Assembly (NCBI GenBank): GCA_002205965.3
Contig: NADL03000708.1
Span: 310,001 to 374,000 of the forward strand
Reading direction: 5' to 3'
Source: Kappaphycus alvarezii
Taxonomy: Eukaryota; Rhodophyta; Florideophyceae; Gigartinales; Solieriaceae
DNA length: 64,000 nt
Numbering within the stretch: position 1 is the first letter of the stretch; each line of letters begins with the position of its first letter. Below the pieces are notes generated by a model. That model saw only the letters and a list, made by a program, of their open reading frames with translations, had not been told where the DNA came from and ran no database searches. A program made the position numbers and the translations under genes. Positions 13,032 through 23,590 of this stretch are shown here, piece by piece.

Positions 13032-13230
13032 AAGGCTGATCGATACCCAGTCAACTTGTATGATATTGAGCGTATGTGCGCAATGTTGCGGCAGGCGAAG
13101 ACGGTACTTCACTCTACCAGAACGTAGCGGGGAGGCCAGCAAGTAAACAAGCCGCATTGGAAGTTACTGTCAAAGCAAAGTGTTGCTGTGATAAAACACC
13201 TTGCACTGTAAGAGACATGTTCCATCGCGC
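13032..13230 (+). repeat. Repeat family K, copy A, with coding-like frame
   Basis: Begins GGCTGATCGATACCCAGTCA and continues through AACTTGTATGATATTG and TTGCGGCAGGCGAAGACGG. It is closely similar to the reverse complement of 18240-18446 and, over its first part, to 18560-18712. In one frame copies A and the inverted copy share a peptide pattern: DGTSLYQNVAGRPASKQAAL here and DGASLYQQVEGRPARKQAAL in the other. Keeping both frame and amino acids suggests descent from a protein, probably transposon-borne. I do not recognise it. Confidence 0.65.
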
Positions 13231-13289
13231 GACTGGCTACAGTTCTCATAAGTTACTTAAAACGGCAAACACAGCAGGATGCCAGCGTC

Positions 13290-14248
13290 CTAGTGATGAG
13301 ATGGGCATCGAAATATCCTGCTTTTCCCGTGAAAATCAGGAATGGCTCCTTGATATTTCGAATTCGTCTCTGCGTATGCTATGTTGAGGCTTGGTAGTGG
13401 TTTCAACCTCTTTGTTCTGGTAAACGATAATGCATGAGGATCGAAGTGGTCCGTGCCACCTACAGCTCCCATCGTCCTGATATCTTGTCTTGTCTTGTGT
13501 TGGTAGTTCAATTGAAGCTCAATGAACGCGCTTCGGGAGGCCTCTGGAAGGTCACTTCGTAGGAGAAAATACCAATCTTTTATCGCGACCTTCACCAGAG
13601 GTAGGCTCGTGCCTGTGCCAATCTCCACTCCTGAAGGTTGGCACCCGGATGCATCGGCGGTGCAAAATGACGTGGTGGGGAACGTGACCGTGAGGTAAAT
13701 GTAGATAAGTTGAAAGGTTCTGAGTATTTTGATGCAAAGACACGCTCCAGCAGCGGTCATGTCCGATGCGGACTTCTTGTTCGCTGGCCTTAAGGTGGCC
13801 CTTCATGTAGCGTAGTTCCTTCCTCATTATTATTTCTGCACAGCCTTTGAGCATATTATGGTTGTCTAGGGTACTTTAGGATAGATCGAATATACTTTCC
13901 AAGAATAAAACACTCAAACCGTTCCCCATTCCAAGCGGGGTCACTAGGCTGTTGTGGTGAGATGCGCTCACAGTTGTAACGAAAGGTCGTCATGTGGTCC
14001 CCGTAGTTATCCAGGATTTCAGGCCACCCTGCCTCTGGAAAAAGAGTATTAGAGGCATAAAAAGGGTCAGGAAGAAAAGTATTGGAACCAAACGGAGACA
14101 TTCTTGCTCTCGATATGTGTCTTTGGTCCAGGGCACGGTTCACATGAGATACACCCTTTGGCTGTGCGATGGGACATACTGGTGAGAAAGGCGCTGGTGC
14201 TGGAGTTGTCGAGTGGTAGTTATTTTTGCACAGGTACCTGAACTTCAT
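13290..14248 (-). pseudogene. Unrecognised decayed coding region
   Basis: Three minus-strand open frames succeed one another with frame changes: 13856-14248 (130 codons, for example FPEAGWPEILDNYGDHMTTF), then 13552-13854 (100 codons) overlapping 13290-13760 (156 codons, for example SDLPEASRSAFIELQLNYQH). Their length, the higher GC than the surroundings, and the tight succession suggest one gene broken by frameshifts. No catalytic or structural motif is recognisable. It starts next to repeat K copy A and may belong to the same element. An alternative is chance openness in a GC-richer patch. Confidence 0.3.
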
Positions 14249-14249
14249 C

Positions 14250-15123
14250 TGTTATCCTCTTTTGCGATAGAGGGTTTTAGGAGTGGAGTTGACCACACGG
14301 AAGTCGATCCGAGGGTCGGCAAGAGGCTCTCCATGATACGCGCAGGTCTTTTCGTTGGCTCTGTGAATGGCCACGTTCTTTACCTTGATGATTATAGGTA
14401 AGAACTAATCTTGCGTGGTTTCTCTACTCTGGACTTGATAGTCTATTCGAGGCCAAATAAAGCAATTACGGCTTAAAGCACGGCAAACAAATCCAGTCAC
14501 CACAGTTCAGTATAAGCACTAATCCAAAGAACAGACAGCAAGCCCGTAATATTGCGTTTCCAAAATGTAATCTACCCCTTGGAATTAATGCTACGATCTA
14601 CGCAATCAAAATAAAACATCATGGGATAAACCAAATATTGAGACAAGTGCTTTCTCATACCTCGAACAGCATGAAACCTGACAAAAACAAAAGGATGGTA
14701 GCAATATCTAAAATATAGAGGCGATAAGGACACATTTTCAACACCCTATTTGTTAAAGGCAGCGATAGCATACTCATAGTGCGTCAGGCAATAAGCAGAG
14801 GGCGGCAAAAACTCATTACATAGCTGGTGCGAAGCTGCACTAGATGCAAGAAGCGAAGCGGTCGCAATTTCCGTCGCAGAGGTTAGACCGATTCCGAGCG
14901 TTGGCTTTTTCACGTGAGCGATTTGACGGACAACTGTAGCTACTTGAATATTGTGCTGTCGAGCACTCCATCATGATTTTCTTGTCACAATTCCACTGCA
15001 TTTAATCTATTGAACACTGAAATTTTCGGTTCAGGATGGTAAGGAAAGCCTATTAGAGATAGCCTTGAAATGGGCTTGTTCTTCAGGGAGATGTGGGAAA
15101 ACTCATATTCTGGAAAACATTTA
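14250..15123. other. Spacer between fossils
   Basis: No gene recognised. A 62-codon plus frame at 14213-14401 (ends VNGHVLYLDDYR) has moderate GC but no known motif. The tract at 14810-14950 is GC-richer and could be more transposon debris. Confidence 0.25.
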
Positions 15124-15907
15124 CTATCCGAATACCTCAAACGCCTGATTATCGTTAGCAAGGGGGTATGTGTCTGCAGAGGCCTTCAGCTCCACATAGA
15201 GCATCTTCTTGTCACCTTTTCGCCTTGTCATGTTGTACTTGCCATGCACGTACGTTTCTACTGGAAAAGGAAGCGTAATCATACAAACTGACACAACATT
15301 ATCATCCTTCTTCTCCCTCAGCTTCTTCAAGGGTGCCTCAAACGCCAACATTTTTGGGTGATAATTAGTTATTCTATCCGCTCAATGGCGACCCAACCAC
15401 TTGAATGTAAAATTTTTGTACACCGCAGAGGCTTCGGCCAGATAATATGAAGCTCAAAAGCCATTCGTCGCAAGGGCTCTACACGGTAACTGAACCAACT
15501 TGAACGCACCCCTTAGGGCAACACTACAGCCAAAATTATCATTTTAGTGGTAGTCTCTGGCTTTACCCGGGACGCAAGCAAATGAGTAGGTTGTAATACG
15601 GAGCTCTCCTCAGGGAGCACAGAAGCAGAACTAAAAGCAAGGTCACTGTCATCACCAAGTGCCGCCTCAAATTTTCGCTTTCGTGATTTCGAATCATCTC
15701 CCATAGTGCATCGAGGAGCCACCGCCCCTAATGCAGCATCATCCAGTTCGACCTATCACCAATAAATGTTAGAAATAAAGTACAAAATTAGAGAAAATGT
15801 GCGGAAGGCGACTAACCTTGTTCGGGAAGGCTGGCGAATTCTCTCCGCATGCGATTGTAGCAAGAGCGAAATTCACTGAGACTGTGCTCCTTAAATATAG
15901 AAGACAT
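15124..15907 (-). pseudogene. Two-exon gene fossil, nuclear-type basic/acidic protein, unknown function
   Basis: Exon 1 starts at an ATG at 15907 (MSSIFKEHSLSEFRSCYNRM) and ends at 15817 with AAG before the donor GTTAGT. A 64-nt intron (15753-15816) carries CTAAC at 15768-15772 and ends GATAG. Exon 2 (from 15752) encodes VELDDAALGAVAP, then a basic patch SKSRKRKFEA and an acidic, Ser-rich stretch, later FTFKWLG and FEAPLKKLREKKDDNVVSVC, ending about 15124. The ATG frame and the exon 2 frame differ by one base across the splice, and a frameshift near 15540 and TGA codons near 15435 and 15380 break exon 2. I see a degraded real gene, possibly a transposon accessory ORF given the transposase next door. 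I do not recognise the family. Confidence 0.45.
15753..15816 (-). other. Candidate spliceosomal intron (64 nt)
   Basis: Minus strand: donor AAG|GTTAGT at 15811-15816, branch-like CTAAC at 15768-15772 about 15 nt before the acceptor, acceptor GATAG ending at 15753. Size and motifs are like those of fungal introns. Supported by coding-like sequence on both sides. Confidence 0.45.
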
Positions 15908-16679
15908 TTTAAAAACTGTTTCGGTTTCTCCTACTCAGTGATTTGCTTTTTTCGAACATGTTCCGCAAATTTGCTACGGCATCAGAGTTTTTTGTGATTG
16001 TTTTTGCAGGCGCCATTCTCCTAACACAATGACACAAGACGGAAGGTTGGGTGGAGTGTTTTCGGCTCCCTAGTTATCCAAACTGGGAAACTATAAAATT
16101 CAGATCTCCCTATATAATCCTTGTTCGTTCTTAAAAGACGACCATAAGATTGCAAATAACGAATAAAAAATATAGGTTAAAAATCGAATATTTGCTGGGC
16201 GAATGTTCGATGTTTGCCGCCATTCTAAAATCAAACAAAAGCTCCTAGGGCGCAAGTGGTCTTTCCATTAATGGAATTTGCCGCGAAAGTTGCTAGTGTT
16301 CCATGCTTTGCATGGCATATTAGCAATTATCAAAGTGACTGGTTGATGATGTGGGCATACTAAGCGAGACAGAAAATCAAATATTCGCAAAATGCGAACA
16401 TTTGATTTTTCGAGGTAGGCTCCCATCAAGACCACGGCCTCCCAGAAAGCAGTGATATCCCTTCTTATAGATATTGTCCATATGTTTCGATGTTTACCAC
16501 ATACGTGGTACTCACGCCGATACGTACCGCACTGTGGAGGTTGTTCGTTTCACAAATCGTACTTTTTGCAAACATTCGCTCGAACATTTGCCAAATCTTT
16601 ACCAAATCTTTGACGAATATTCTGGTTTTTTAAAATTGTTATTTAGCTTTTTGGGATGCAATCGAATTGGTACAAGTTC

Positions 16680-17650
16680 CAAGACAGTGTGCAGATTGTT
16701 GTCTTAGCCTGGGTTGGGCTCCTTCAAGCGCGTCTTCAACACGCAGCCCCCATCTTTATCTGAGCGCGCTGTTATTCTGGACGCGTGTTGCCTGCTTCAA
16801 GGGGGTGAAATATGTGATTCTGTCACCGAAGTCCGGCGGTTTTGTAGCGCGTTTGGTGTTGGGCCGGTAGTCACAACGAAGGTTTGGAACCTAATGAAGG
16901 ACAAACTTTTCTTATCTACCGAGCCTCTTCATCTTCTTTGGGCTCTATTCTCTTTGAAAAATTACAACAACGAGAATATCAATGCTGCCCTCGCTCGCGT
17001 TGATGAAAAAACGTTTCGTCTAAGGGGATGGAGGGTTTTTAAGATAATTGCTTCTCTCAAAATTGTAAATTCCCCTGATTTTGTATTACGTCTCTCTTTT
17101 ATATAGATTAGTTTGTTTACAAACTTTTTGAAGGTTGGTTGAAGGAATCGTTTGCATGTCCGTGAGGGTGCTGAGTACAAGATATTGGTCGACGGGACTG
17201 ATTTTATAATACATGAGCCGTCTCCATTTAGTCCTGAGTGGTATAGCCACAAATTTAGGGGTCTAGGTTGGCGGTACGAGGTCGGTGTCAGTGTTCGTTG
17301 AGGTAATATTGTATGGCCTCATGGGCCTTTTCCTTGTAGTTCACATACAGACCTAAGGATATTTCGCTTAAGGTTTGAAATGGCATTTATTGCATAATGA
17401 GAAAGTCATCGCAGATCAGGGCTATCCGGACGCCAAGTGCAGTAGGGATGAAGTCACGGGCGGTTCCATGGATTTCGAGGTCGTTCGTGCTCGGCTCGAA
17501 GCAACGAACAAAAGACTGAAACAACTTAGTGCTCTTGGAACTAGATTTAGGTATAAGCTGGATTTGCACTCTGAGTGCTTTTTGGTGGTATTGAACTTAG
17601 TGCAGCTCTCCGTTGAGAAAGGAAAGAGGATGTTTCGCGATGATTTTTAA
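16680..17650 (+). pseudogene. DDE transposase (DDE_Tnp_4-like), frameshifted
   Basis: Plus-strand frames at 16714-17106 and 17375-17650, joined by a third frame at 17161-17290, give one transposase. The N-terminal part has a helix-rich region (RRFCSAFGVGPVVTTKVWNL and LLWALFSLKNYNNENINAAL). The core shows VDGTDFIIHEPSPFSPEWYS, matching the first catalytic Asp, then SHKFRGLGWRYEVGVSV. The third block has VIADQGYPDAKC and GTRFRYKLDLHSECFLVVLN, the typical D-x-GY and L..RFR....H...F..V.N motifs of this superfamily. Frameshifts near 17105 and 17370 and a TGA near 17298 inactivate it. It is a different lineage from the PIF-like transposase fragment at 5.1 kb. Terminal inverted repeats were not found by eye. 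Confidence 0.75.
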
Positions 17651-18239
17651 TGTTTGAAAAGATTTTGTCGATTATCAAAGTTGCCCGTATCCCCCAGAAT
17701 GACTATTTCAGCAAGCCTGTTGCGGGTATTTCGATAAATTCAATAAAGCCATAAAGTATTGACATATTGCTTATTCTTCATTTGCAGCAATCAATTTTGC
17801 TGGCCTTCCTCCTCAATTTCAGTATTGCTATGAATACGAGCATATCAAACAGGAATGATGACTTTATTCTATCGGATGCCTACTTTTACGGATTCACAAT
17901 GATCTTGAGAACAACCCTTGAGAGTAATATCATCATTTCAAGCCATATCGGGATGGCTTGATAGATGACATGTTAAGCCGGGACTGAAAAAGTGGCAAAG
18001 CCACCGCATATTAGGCGGTAGTAGAGTTTTGTTTGCTTGATAAGTCTGGGTGATTCCCTTGTGATACAAAGTGGTCTCGAATTTTTGATCGATTTTGCTT
18101 GATCGAAATTCCTATGCATCTGAAAGTATTCATTAATTATAAGGATCTAGGCCAATTCCCGCCCGCATCTCAACGCTCAGAGGCTAGCATACGGCGGCGT
18201 TCGCCTTCGTCAAGGAACTGGCGAGAACTGTCGCACGCA
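17651..18239. other. Spacer after the transposase
   Basis: No gene recognised; a short frame at 17767-17961 (plus) shows no motif. Part of this stretch may be the 3' end of the DDE element. Confidence 0.3.
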
Positions 18240-18446
18240 GCAGCGCGATGGAACGGGTTTCGAAGGTGCAAGGGTTCTTTTACAGCGACACTCCGCGTTG
18301 GCCATGACCTCCAATGCGGCTTGTTTTCTCGCTGGCCTCCCCTCTACTTGCTGGTAGAGTGAAGCGCCATCAGCATCTGCCGCAATCTTTCCGGTACATG
18401 CTCACCACTACCATACAAGTTGACTGGGCATCAGCCAGATTATCTG
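18240..18446 (-). repeat. Repeat family K, copy C, inverted
   Basis: On the minus strand it reads GGCTGATGCCCAGTCAACTT, then a TTGCGGCAGATGCTGATGGC tract and CTCTACCAGCAAGTAGAGGG, matching copy A (13032-13230) closely for about 150 bp. The conserved frame gives GRPARKQAALEVMANAECRC against GRPASKQAALEVTVKAKCCC in copy A. It faces away from copy B, so B and C form a head-to-head pair about 115-140 bp apart. Confidence 0.65.
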
Positions 18447-18559
18447 TTACAGGAAACGAGCCCCCGTGTCTCCCCGGTTTGTATAGATCCTAAAACAGAA
18501 TTCAGTAGCTCAAAATGTTTTCATGACGTACTATTACTGGGGGAAACAAGGGGGTTTGA

Positions 18560-18712
18560 TTCCCTGTCACATATCAGATACGCTGGCTTTAGCCCAGTTA
18601 ACTTGTATGGTAGTGTGTGTGTGTGTGCGTATTGTAGTGTGCATGGTTGTGAAATGTTGCGGCAGGCGCAGATGGCACTTAAACTCTACCAGCAAGAAGA
18701 GGGGAGGGTACC
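18560..18712 (+). repeat. Repeat family K, copy B, with GT microsatellite insertion
   Basis: Plus-strand copy: GGCTTTAGCCCAGTTAACTT, GTATGGTAGT, a run of (GT)n at about 18611-18628 that copies A and C lack, then ATGTTGCGGCAGGCGCAGAT and CTCTACCAGCAAGAAGAGGG. Similarity to A and C fades after about 18712. An extra base in the CTTAAACT stretch shifts the shared frame. Confidence 0.6.
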
Positions 18713-19560
18713 ATTACTGACTGCTGTGAGAGGGAACACCTACAGTAGCTATTTGAGGATTTTTCCGATGTAGGCTTTTTTCCAAAGACGAGAAAGATAC
18801 ACTAGCGTTAGGGCCGAATAGTTACAACCTAATGTATCCAAACTTCAGGCTTTCTTTCTTATTTAGGTTGAGAAAGATAGCGCCATGCACCAATGCGCCG
18901 TCCAGGTTGTTGCACATGACCTTCGGCTGTCGACACGGTAGAGTTGTCATTTATTTCATGAGTCAAAAGGGGGATTATCCGCCAATTTCTTCACGGTTGT
19001 ACTTGTGTGCTGCCTGTGCTTTTCCTGTGTAACATGCTCTCAGTGGTGCATTTTGTCCAGACCTTTGTATAATTGAAGTTGCACCAAGACTTTTATCAGT
19101 TGTGGAGCTATTTTTGTGCAAGCTCTGTTGCCTGCCTAAAGCCTGTTGTTTTCCATGCAACTGAAAAAGGGCTTTAATTTCCTGGAAATGGCAAAGGGCG
19201 GTTGATTTCAGCTTGGTAGGGAAATTAAAATTGTGATCAAGTGATACGGAAGGAGATCAAGCAACAAAGTATATTGCATAAACCAAGTTGTCAATTGTGA
19301 AGATGCGCTAGAGTAGTGCCCAGGAAAACCCCGTGAAAAACCCCCGACCTGGCGAGTGCGCCGGCAGCACCAGGTGCAGTTGACTCCAACAAGCAGGGCG
19401 GCAGGGCATGAATCGGTAGCACCAAGTGAAAATAGCTTCCATGCATGCAGCCCAAAGACCGCAGATGTAGCAAATACATAGTGACAAGCAAAAGTTGTAA
19501 ACTGGCACCCCCACTTACGCCAACCGGTAAACCACCAGCAAGGCATCAAAGCGGGGAACC
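18713..19560. other. GC-richer spacer, nothing recognised
   Basis: Several overlapping frames of 60-113 codons on the minus strand (19208-19549, 19291-19491, 19308-19514) and one on the plus strand (18832-19032). None has a known motif, and their overlap in several frames argues that they are open by composition only. Confidence 0.3.
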
Positions 19561-19570
19561 CCTGCCCCGC

Positions 19571-20110
19571 CCCAACTCAGCACGATGCACGATGCGCAAT
19601 GCGTAATGCACACTCCTTAGTTACCGTGCATCTTATGTCACGCAGGCGTGGCCGTACACGCTGCCGTTGCCAACGTTGCTGATGATGTGCAATAGGGTTG
19701 TGTGTGTGGGAAAATATTGGGTGTTGTGTGGATGGAAGTGTGAGGTTGGAAGGGGGTTGACGGCTTACACCGGGAATGACGAATTCAAGTATGTGGAATT
19801 GTACTGATACAGTAGTAAGTACTGTAGGGCGATGGGTTGATCGAATGCGTGTTTGGCAGGTACAGTAGCAATCGGGCTTGAATGAGGGGTACTGTGCAGT
19901 ACAGTACATTCAATGCAATGCTGTACAGTGCATAGTATCCAGAAAAGGGACTGTATACTGTACGCATTTATTTCTTTGAGGGGGGTTTCAGTGCGCAGTA
20001 TGCACAGAGCAGGACTGTATGTTGTTCAAGTGAAATGGAACATGACGCAGTACAGTACAATGACGCAGTACAGTACTGTACTGTACTGTGCAGTACAATG
20101 CTGCTGCAGG
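19571..20110. repeat. TACAGTAC/GTACTGTA motif cluster
   Basis: Dense recurrence of short palindromic words built on TACAGTA and GTACTGTAC, for example at 19860-19960 and at 20046-20100, where TACAGTACTGTACTGTACTG occurs. Similar words recur more sparsely at 24455-24550, 25325-25400, 31550-31705 and 37120-37270. It behaves like a palindromic simple repeat that seeds small hairpins. No coding role is likely, although frames such as 19577-19909 (minus) pass through it. Confidence 0.55.
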
Positions 20111-21000
20111 GCTAGACGATCGCCTTGGTCTTTCCTGACCAGACAAACAAGACACTGTGCCTTGCATGGCCAACAGCACTTGTCTTGGATCTATTGCATT
20201 GATCAACAAATGAGAGATAGGAAATGGAAACCCATTGGTCGACGACATTCCCGTTGGTAAGAGTTTGTGTTGTCAACTTGTCGTCTGCTGATCGAAAATG
20301 ACATCAGACGAGTTTCTGCTCGCGCCCGGGGTAAGCTGTGACATGGGACACAAAAATAATTACCGAAATTTACCAATTGGAGATGCTGTAATTCAACCAG
20401 TGGACATGCAGCCAAGTGGCGGATGAAAGAAAAGAGTTGCCAATTGTGTTTACCCAGCGAGGCATTGTCATCGAGTTAAATTTAGGTGACCAGATGGAGG
20501 ATCCAAAGGGGCAGGGCAAATAGTATGTATGGATCATAAGTGAAGGAAAGCCACTCAGAATGGGCCATGTGTTGGGAAGGGCGAGAAGAGCGTACTTCAA
20601 AAGTGGCGGATCAACGTGGCGCTCAACGAGTGAATGCTAACTATTGTTTGGTGTATTTTTATATTTATAATTAAAAGTTTATTTTCAAATCCCTTTCCGC
20701 ATACGGTTGGGGGCTGGCGCGGTAACCGTACAGTTTTTACCAAGAATCAATAATGATGAACGTTATGATTGCCAACTGGTGAGTAGCAACATGTGGGATT
20801 GCAGTGCACTATCGAATAGTGCTCGCCTCGAATCTCGAATCCCATCTGCGAAAGACAACTAACATTCCCTTGCACATTCTGTACGGTACATGTACATGTA
20901 TTGTACAAGCGCTTATCACGAGCAAAAAGGCTATCGAAAAAAATATCAAATTTGAGTAAGACACCCGAAAACCATTAAATCCCGATAAAAATACGTACAG
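20111..21000. other. Spacer upstream of the bZIP gene
   Basis: No gene recognised. Short overlapping frames on both strands at 20111-20600 lack motifs. The last few hundred bases hold the probable distal promoter of the bZIP gene but show no clear TATA element. Confidence 0.3.
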
Positions 21001-21009
21001 TTATTGACA

Positions 21010-21326
21010 GCCTATCTCAACTCTAAAACCCCGCCCCGCCCCGCCCACACTCTACCGGCCTCTCTGACCTCTTCCCCTATCCGTGTCATCCCGCCCCCTC
21101 CCCCCTCCCCGCGAAACGAAACGAAACCACACCCACACTAAAATACTGTAAAAAAAAGAATCAAAACAAACAAATCTACGTCACCTCCTTCCCCCCCACC
21201 GCCTCCCCCCAACACCATCCGATCCCCTCTCAGTTCATCACTCTCTCATTCCCCCACAAACTTCCACAGCCTGCCAACTCCTTCCTTCACCCCACCCATT
21301 CCGTCCACCGCCCCTCACCAAACCAA
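21010..21326 (+). promoter_or_regulatory. C-rich upstream region of the bZIP gene
   Basis: Contains GC-box-like CCCCGCCCCGCCCCGCCC at about 21031-21048, then long pyrimidine tracts (CCCCCTCCCC and similar) and an A-rich patch at 21150-21175, just before the proline-coding start of the gene. Pyrimidine-rich leaders are common at promoters and 5' UTRs of compact genes. The regulatory role is inferred from position only. Confidence 0.3.
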
Positions 21327-22075
21327 ATGCAACCCCGCGACCCCAACCCCAGCCCCAACCCCAACCCCACCAATCCCCCACTCCCCGTCCCTTTCACCCC
21401 CTCCCCCCTCCCTCCTCACCCAAAACCCCGTCCCACCAACCTCCACCCCCTCCCCAACGCCCCTATCCCACCCCCGACTTTCCCGCCCCAACCCTCGTCG
21501 ACCCTCTCTTCGACGACTCCAACTTCCTCCGTCCCCCCACCCCCCCCCTCCAACCATCCATCAACCCCCCTCCCCACCCCCGTCAATCCCCTCGACACAC
21601 ACTCCCTCACCGCCACTCAACGCCGTCGCTTCCGCCTCCACGTCCGTCGAACCCGTAACGCCGCCCGTCGCGCCCGTATCCGACCCCAACCCCTACCCCA
21701 TTCAAACCTCGTCTTACCTGATCTCATCGCTTCCGCTCCGCTACCATCCGCTCCACCTACCTTGCCTACCGTACCGTCCACCCGAACACAGAACATACAT
21801 TGGTCGACAGGAGGACCGTACAGACAGAGCGCGTCGATAAGAAAACCGCTAGGGTCATTCGCAATCGCGAAGTCGCTCTTAGAGCAAGACAGGCCGCAAA
21901 GGCAAAGTTGCAGCATTTGGAGACCGAAAACTCCACGTTGAGGGTCAGGGCAGAGGATTTGGAGATGGAAAACTCAACCCTCAAGAGACAGATTGAGTCG
22001 TTGAGGCAATCGGCCGCTGCCGCCTGGTCCAAGGAGGATGGCGTGGAGAATGTTATGACGACCGCCAATCGATGA
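21327..22075 (+). CDS. bZIP transcription factor with proline-rich N-terminus
   Basis: The second part (about 21719-22075, stop TGA) encodes a textbook bZIP domain. The basic region has N-x7-R (NREVALRAR), then nine residues to the first zipper leucine, then leucines at exact seven-residue spacing (LETENST, LRVRAED, LEMENST, LKRQIES, L). It would bind DNA as a dimer in the nucleus. The 5' part is a different frame from ATG 21327: a long Pro/Asn/Thr-rich stretch with a basic RRTRNAARRARIRPQ segment. In the bZIP frame a TGA lies at 21719, so an intron or frameshift must join the two. AG acceptors at 21790 (ACACAG) or 21810 (CGACAG) would enter the bZIP frame, but no donor is clearly best. The bZIP part is well preserved, with no stops, unlike everything around it, so I take this as the only likely functional host gene. 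Exact exon structure is uncertain. Confidence 0.7.
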
Positions 22076-23590
22076 GGGCGGGGGTGATTCGCAATGGCGG
22101 GTGGGACGGGAGTGGGTGGGGGGGGGCGGGATGGCATTGCGCCGCGAGGTGTGCATAACTAGGACGCTAATTTCGGGATCCGAGGTCGCATTTTCTAATA
22201 CTGATCTTGCCGTGTTTGCTTTGTCACATGGCTACTTACATTGATACTGTAACTGTCGGGTGCATGGTGCGGAAGAGTGCAACGGAAGTGCAGAGTAGTG
22301 ACGTTTTACTTTGACGGCGAGCCTGTGCACTTGTGTCACTGCTCGTGGTTTTTCTGCTGTGTGCCTGCGTTTGTTGGTTTGAAGGGTCTCCAATTTTACA
22401 TGCGGGCCCTGAGAGTTTGGTGTTGTTTTTCCTTGCAGTCATATTCCTGCTTGCATTTGGGGGAGGTTGCTGCGAGGCGCGTAGGATACTAGTGTTTGTT
22501 GTTTACTCGTGGAAGAAGAAACTAGTTTTAACGACCATGTATTTTCCTTGAGAACCCCGCGTGTGGTTGAGATTTGCAGCTTGGTTTTGTCGGGACAAGT
22601 GTTTCGTTTGCAATGATGTGGGGCTTGCTATTGTAAGAGTTGCAACCAGGCGATAGTATCCGTGCTTTTGTGGCTTCCGAAACAGTCCAGTGCCCTGGGA
22701 GTTGGGATTTGCTGTGGCCAGGAGTGGCTTTCCCGGGGTACGCGAGGTTCTGATTCGGGCATCTCCGTTTGCAGTGGATCTTTGCGTTGATGACCGCAGC
22801 CGTTGCAGTAAGCGGGATATCTGGATTGCAATTGTGAGTGGATAATCGGCTGCTGGTGAGAGTTCGCTTGTAATTCAAGACTCGAGTAGCAATCACAATG
22901 GGCGGGAGACCGCGGTGGCTCCCGCCATGACAGCTAGTAAAGAATCATTCATTGCGGGAATCATGCTCAAAAGCTACCCATAACCTCTGCATGCGACCTT
23001 TGACGTTTACTGCTAGACTAGAAACTATACCTAATACACGCCAGTTTGGGCCTTTGACTGCCACTCCTTCCCCTGTGCACACCGCGCACGGGATCAGGCA
23101 TTATTGCCGTACTCGCATCTACTCTCAACAAACCCCTCACGTGCGCAACGGAAGAGAGAGGACGAACTAATCCTCAGCTCACAGCAGGCAGTTATGATTG
23201 AGAAACCGCCCATCCAACGCAAATGCCGGCGTTCCAACAGGGCCATTCCCAAACACTGCTTACCGTTGTCGCGGAGAAAAACATGACAAAAAAATAATCG
23301 GGGCTTTGCCACGGTCTGGCACGTGACAAATCGGTTACAAAAAAACGTCATTTTGAACAGAGGACGTGACTCGCACGGCTCTCAGCCACTCGCAATCCGC
23401 CAACTTCTCGCCCATGCTATAACTGATACGAGGAGAATTCGGAAATGAGTCAGTCCGCGATTGCCACATTGCCGATTTGCTCCCTTTTTTGAAGCTAGCT
23501 TCCTACAGTATTTGCACACCATATCGGTTTACACAGCGCACAAGTTGAAGGTGACCAGATAACAAATGCAATGTCACTCCGCTCTCTCCA
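22076..23590. other. GC-richer stretch after the bZIP gene
   Basis: Probably includes the bZIP 3' UTR. Overlapping frames on both strands (22277-22551 plus, 22528-22896 minus, 23094-23351 minus) show no recognisable motif. Nothing here is a supported gene. Confidence 0.35.

Noticed and set aside
21339..21370. Telomere-like CCCCAA repeats
   Set aside because: Only a few irregular units, with CCCCAG and CCCCAC variants, lying in a frame that encodes the Pro/Asn-rich N-terminus of the bZIP gene.
21315..21616. Glycine-rich minus-strand ORFs opposite the bZIP gene
   Set aside because: They are the reverse complement of proline codons in the C-rich leader; pure composition effect.
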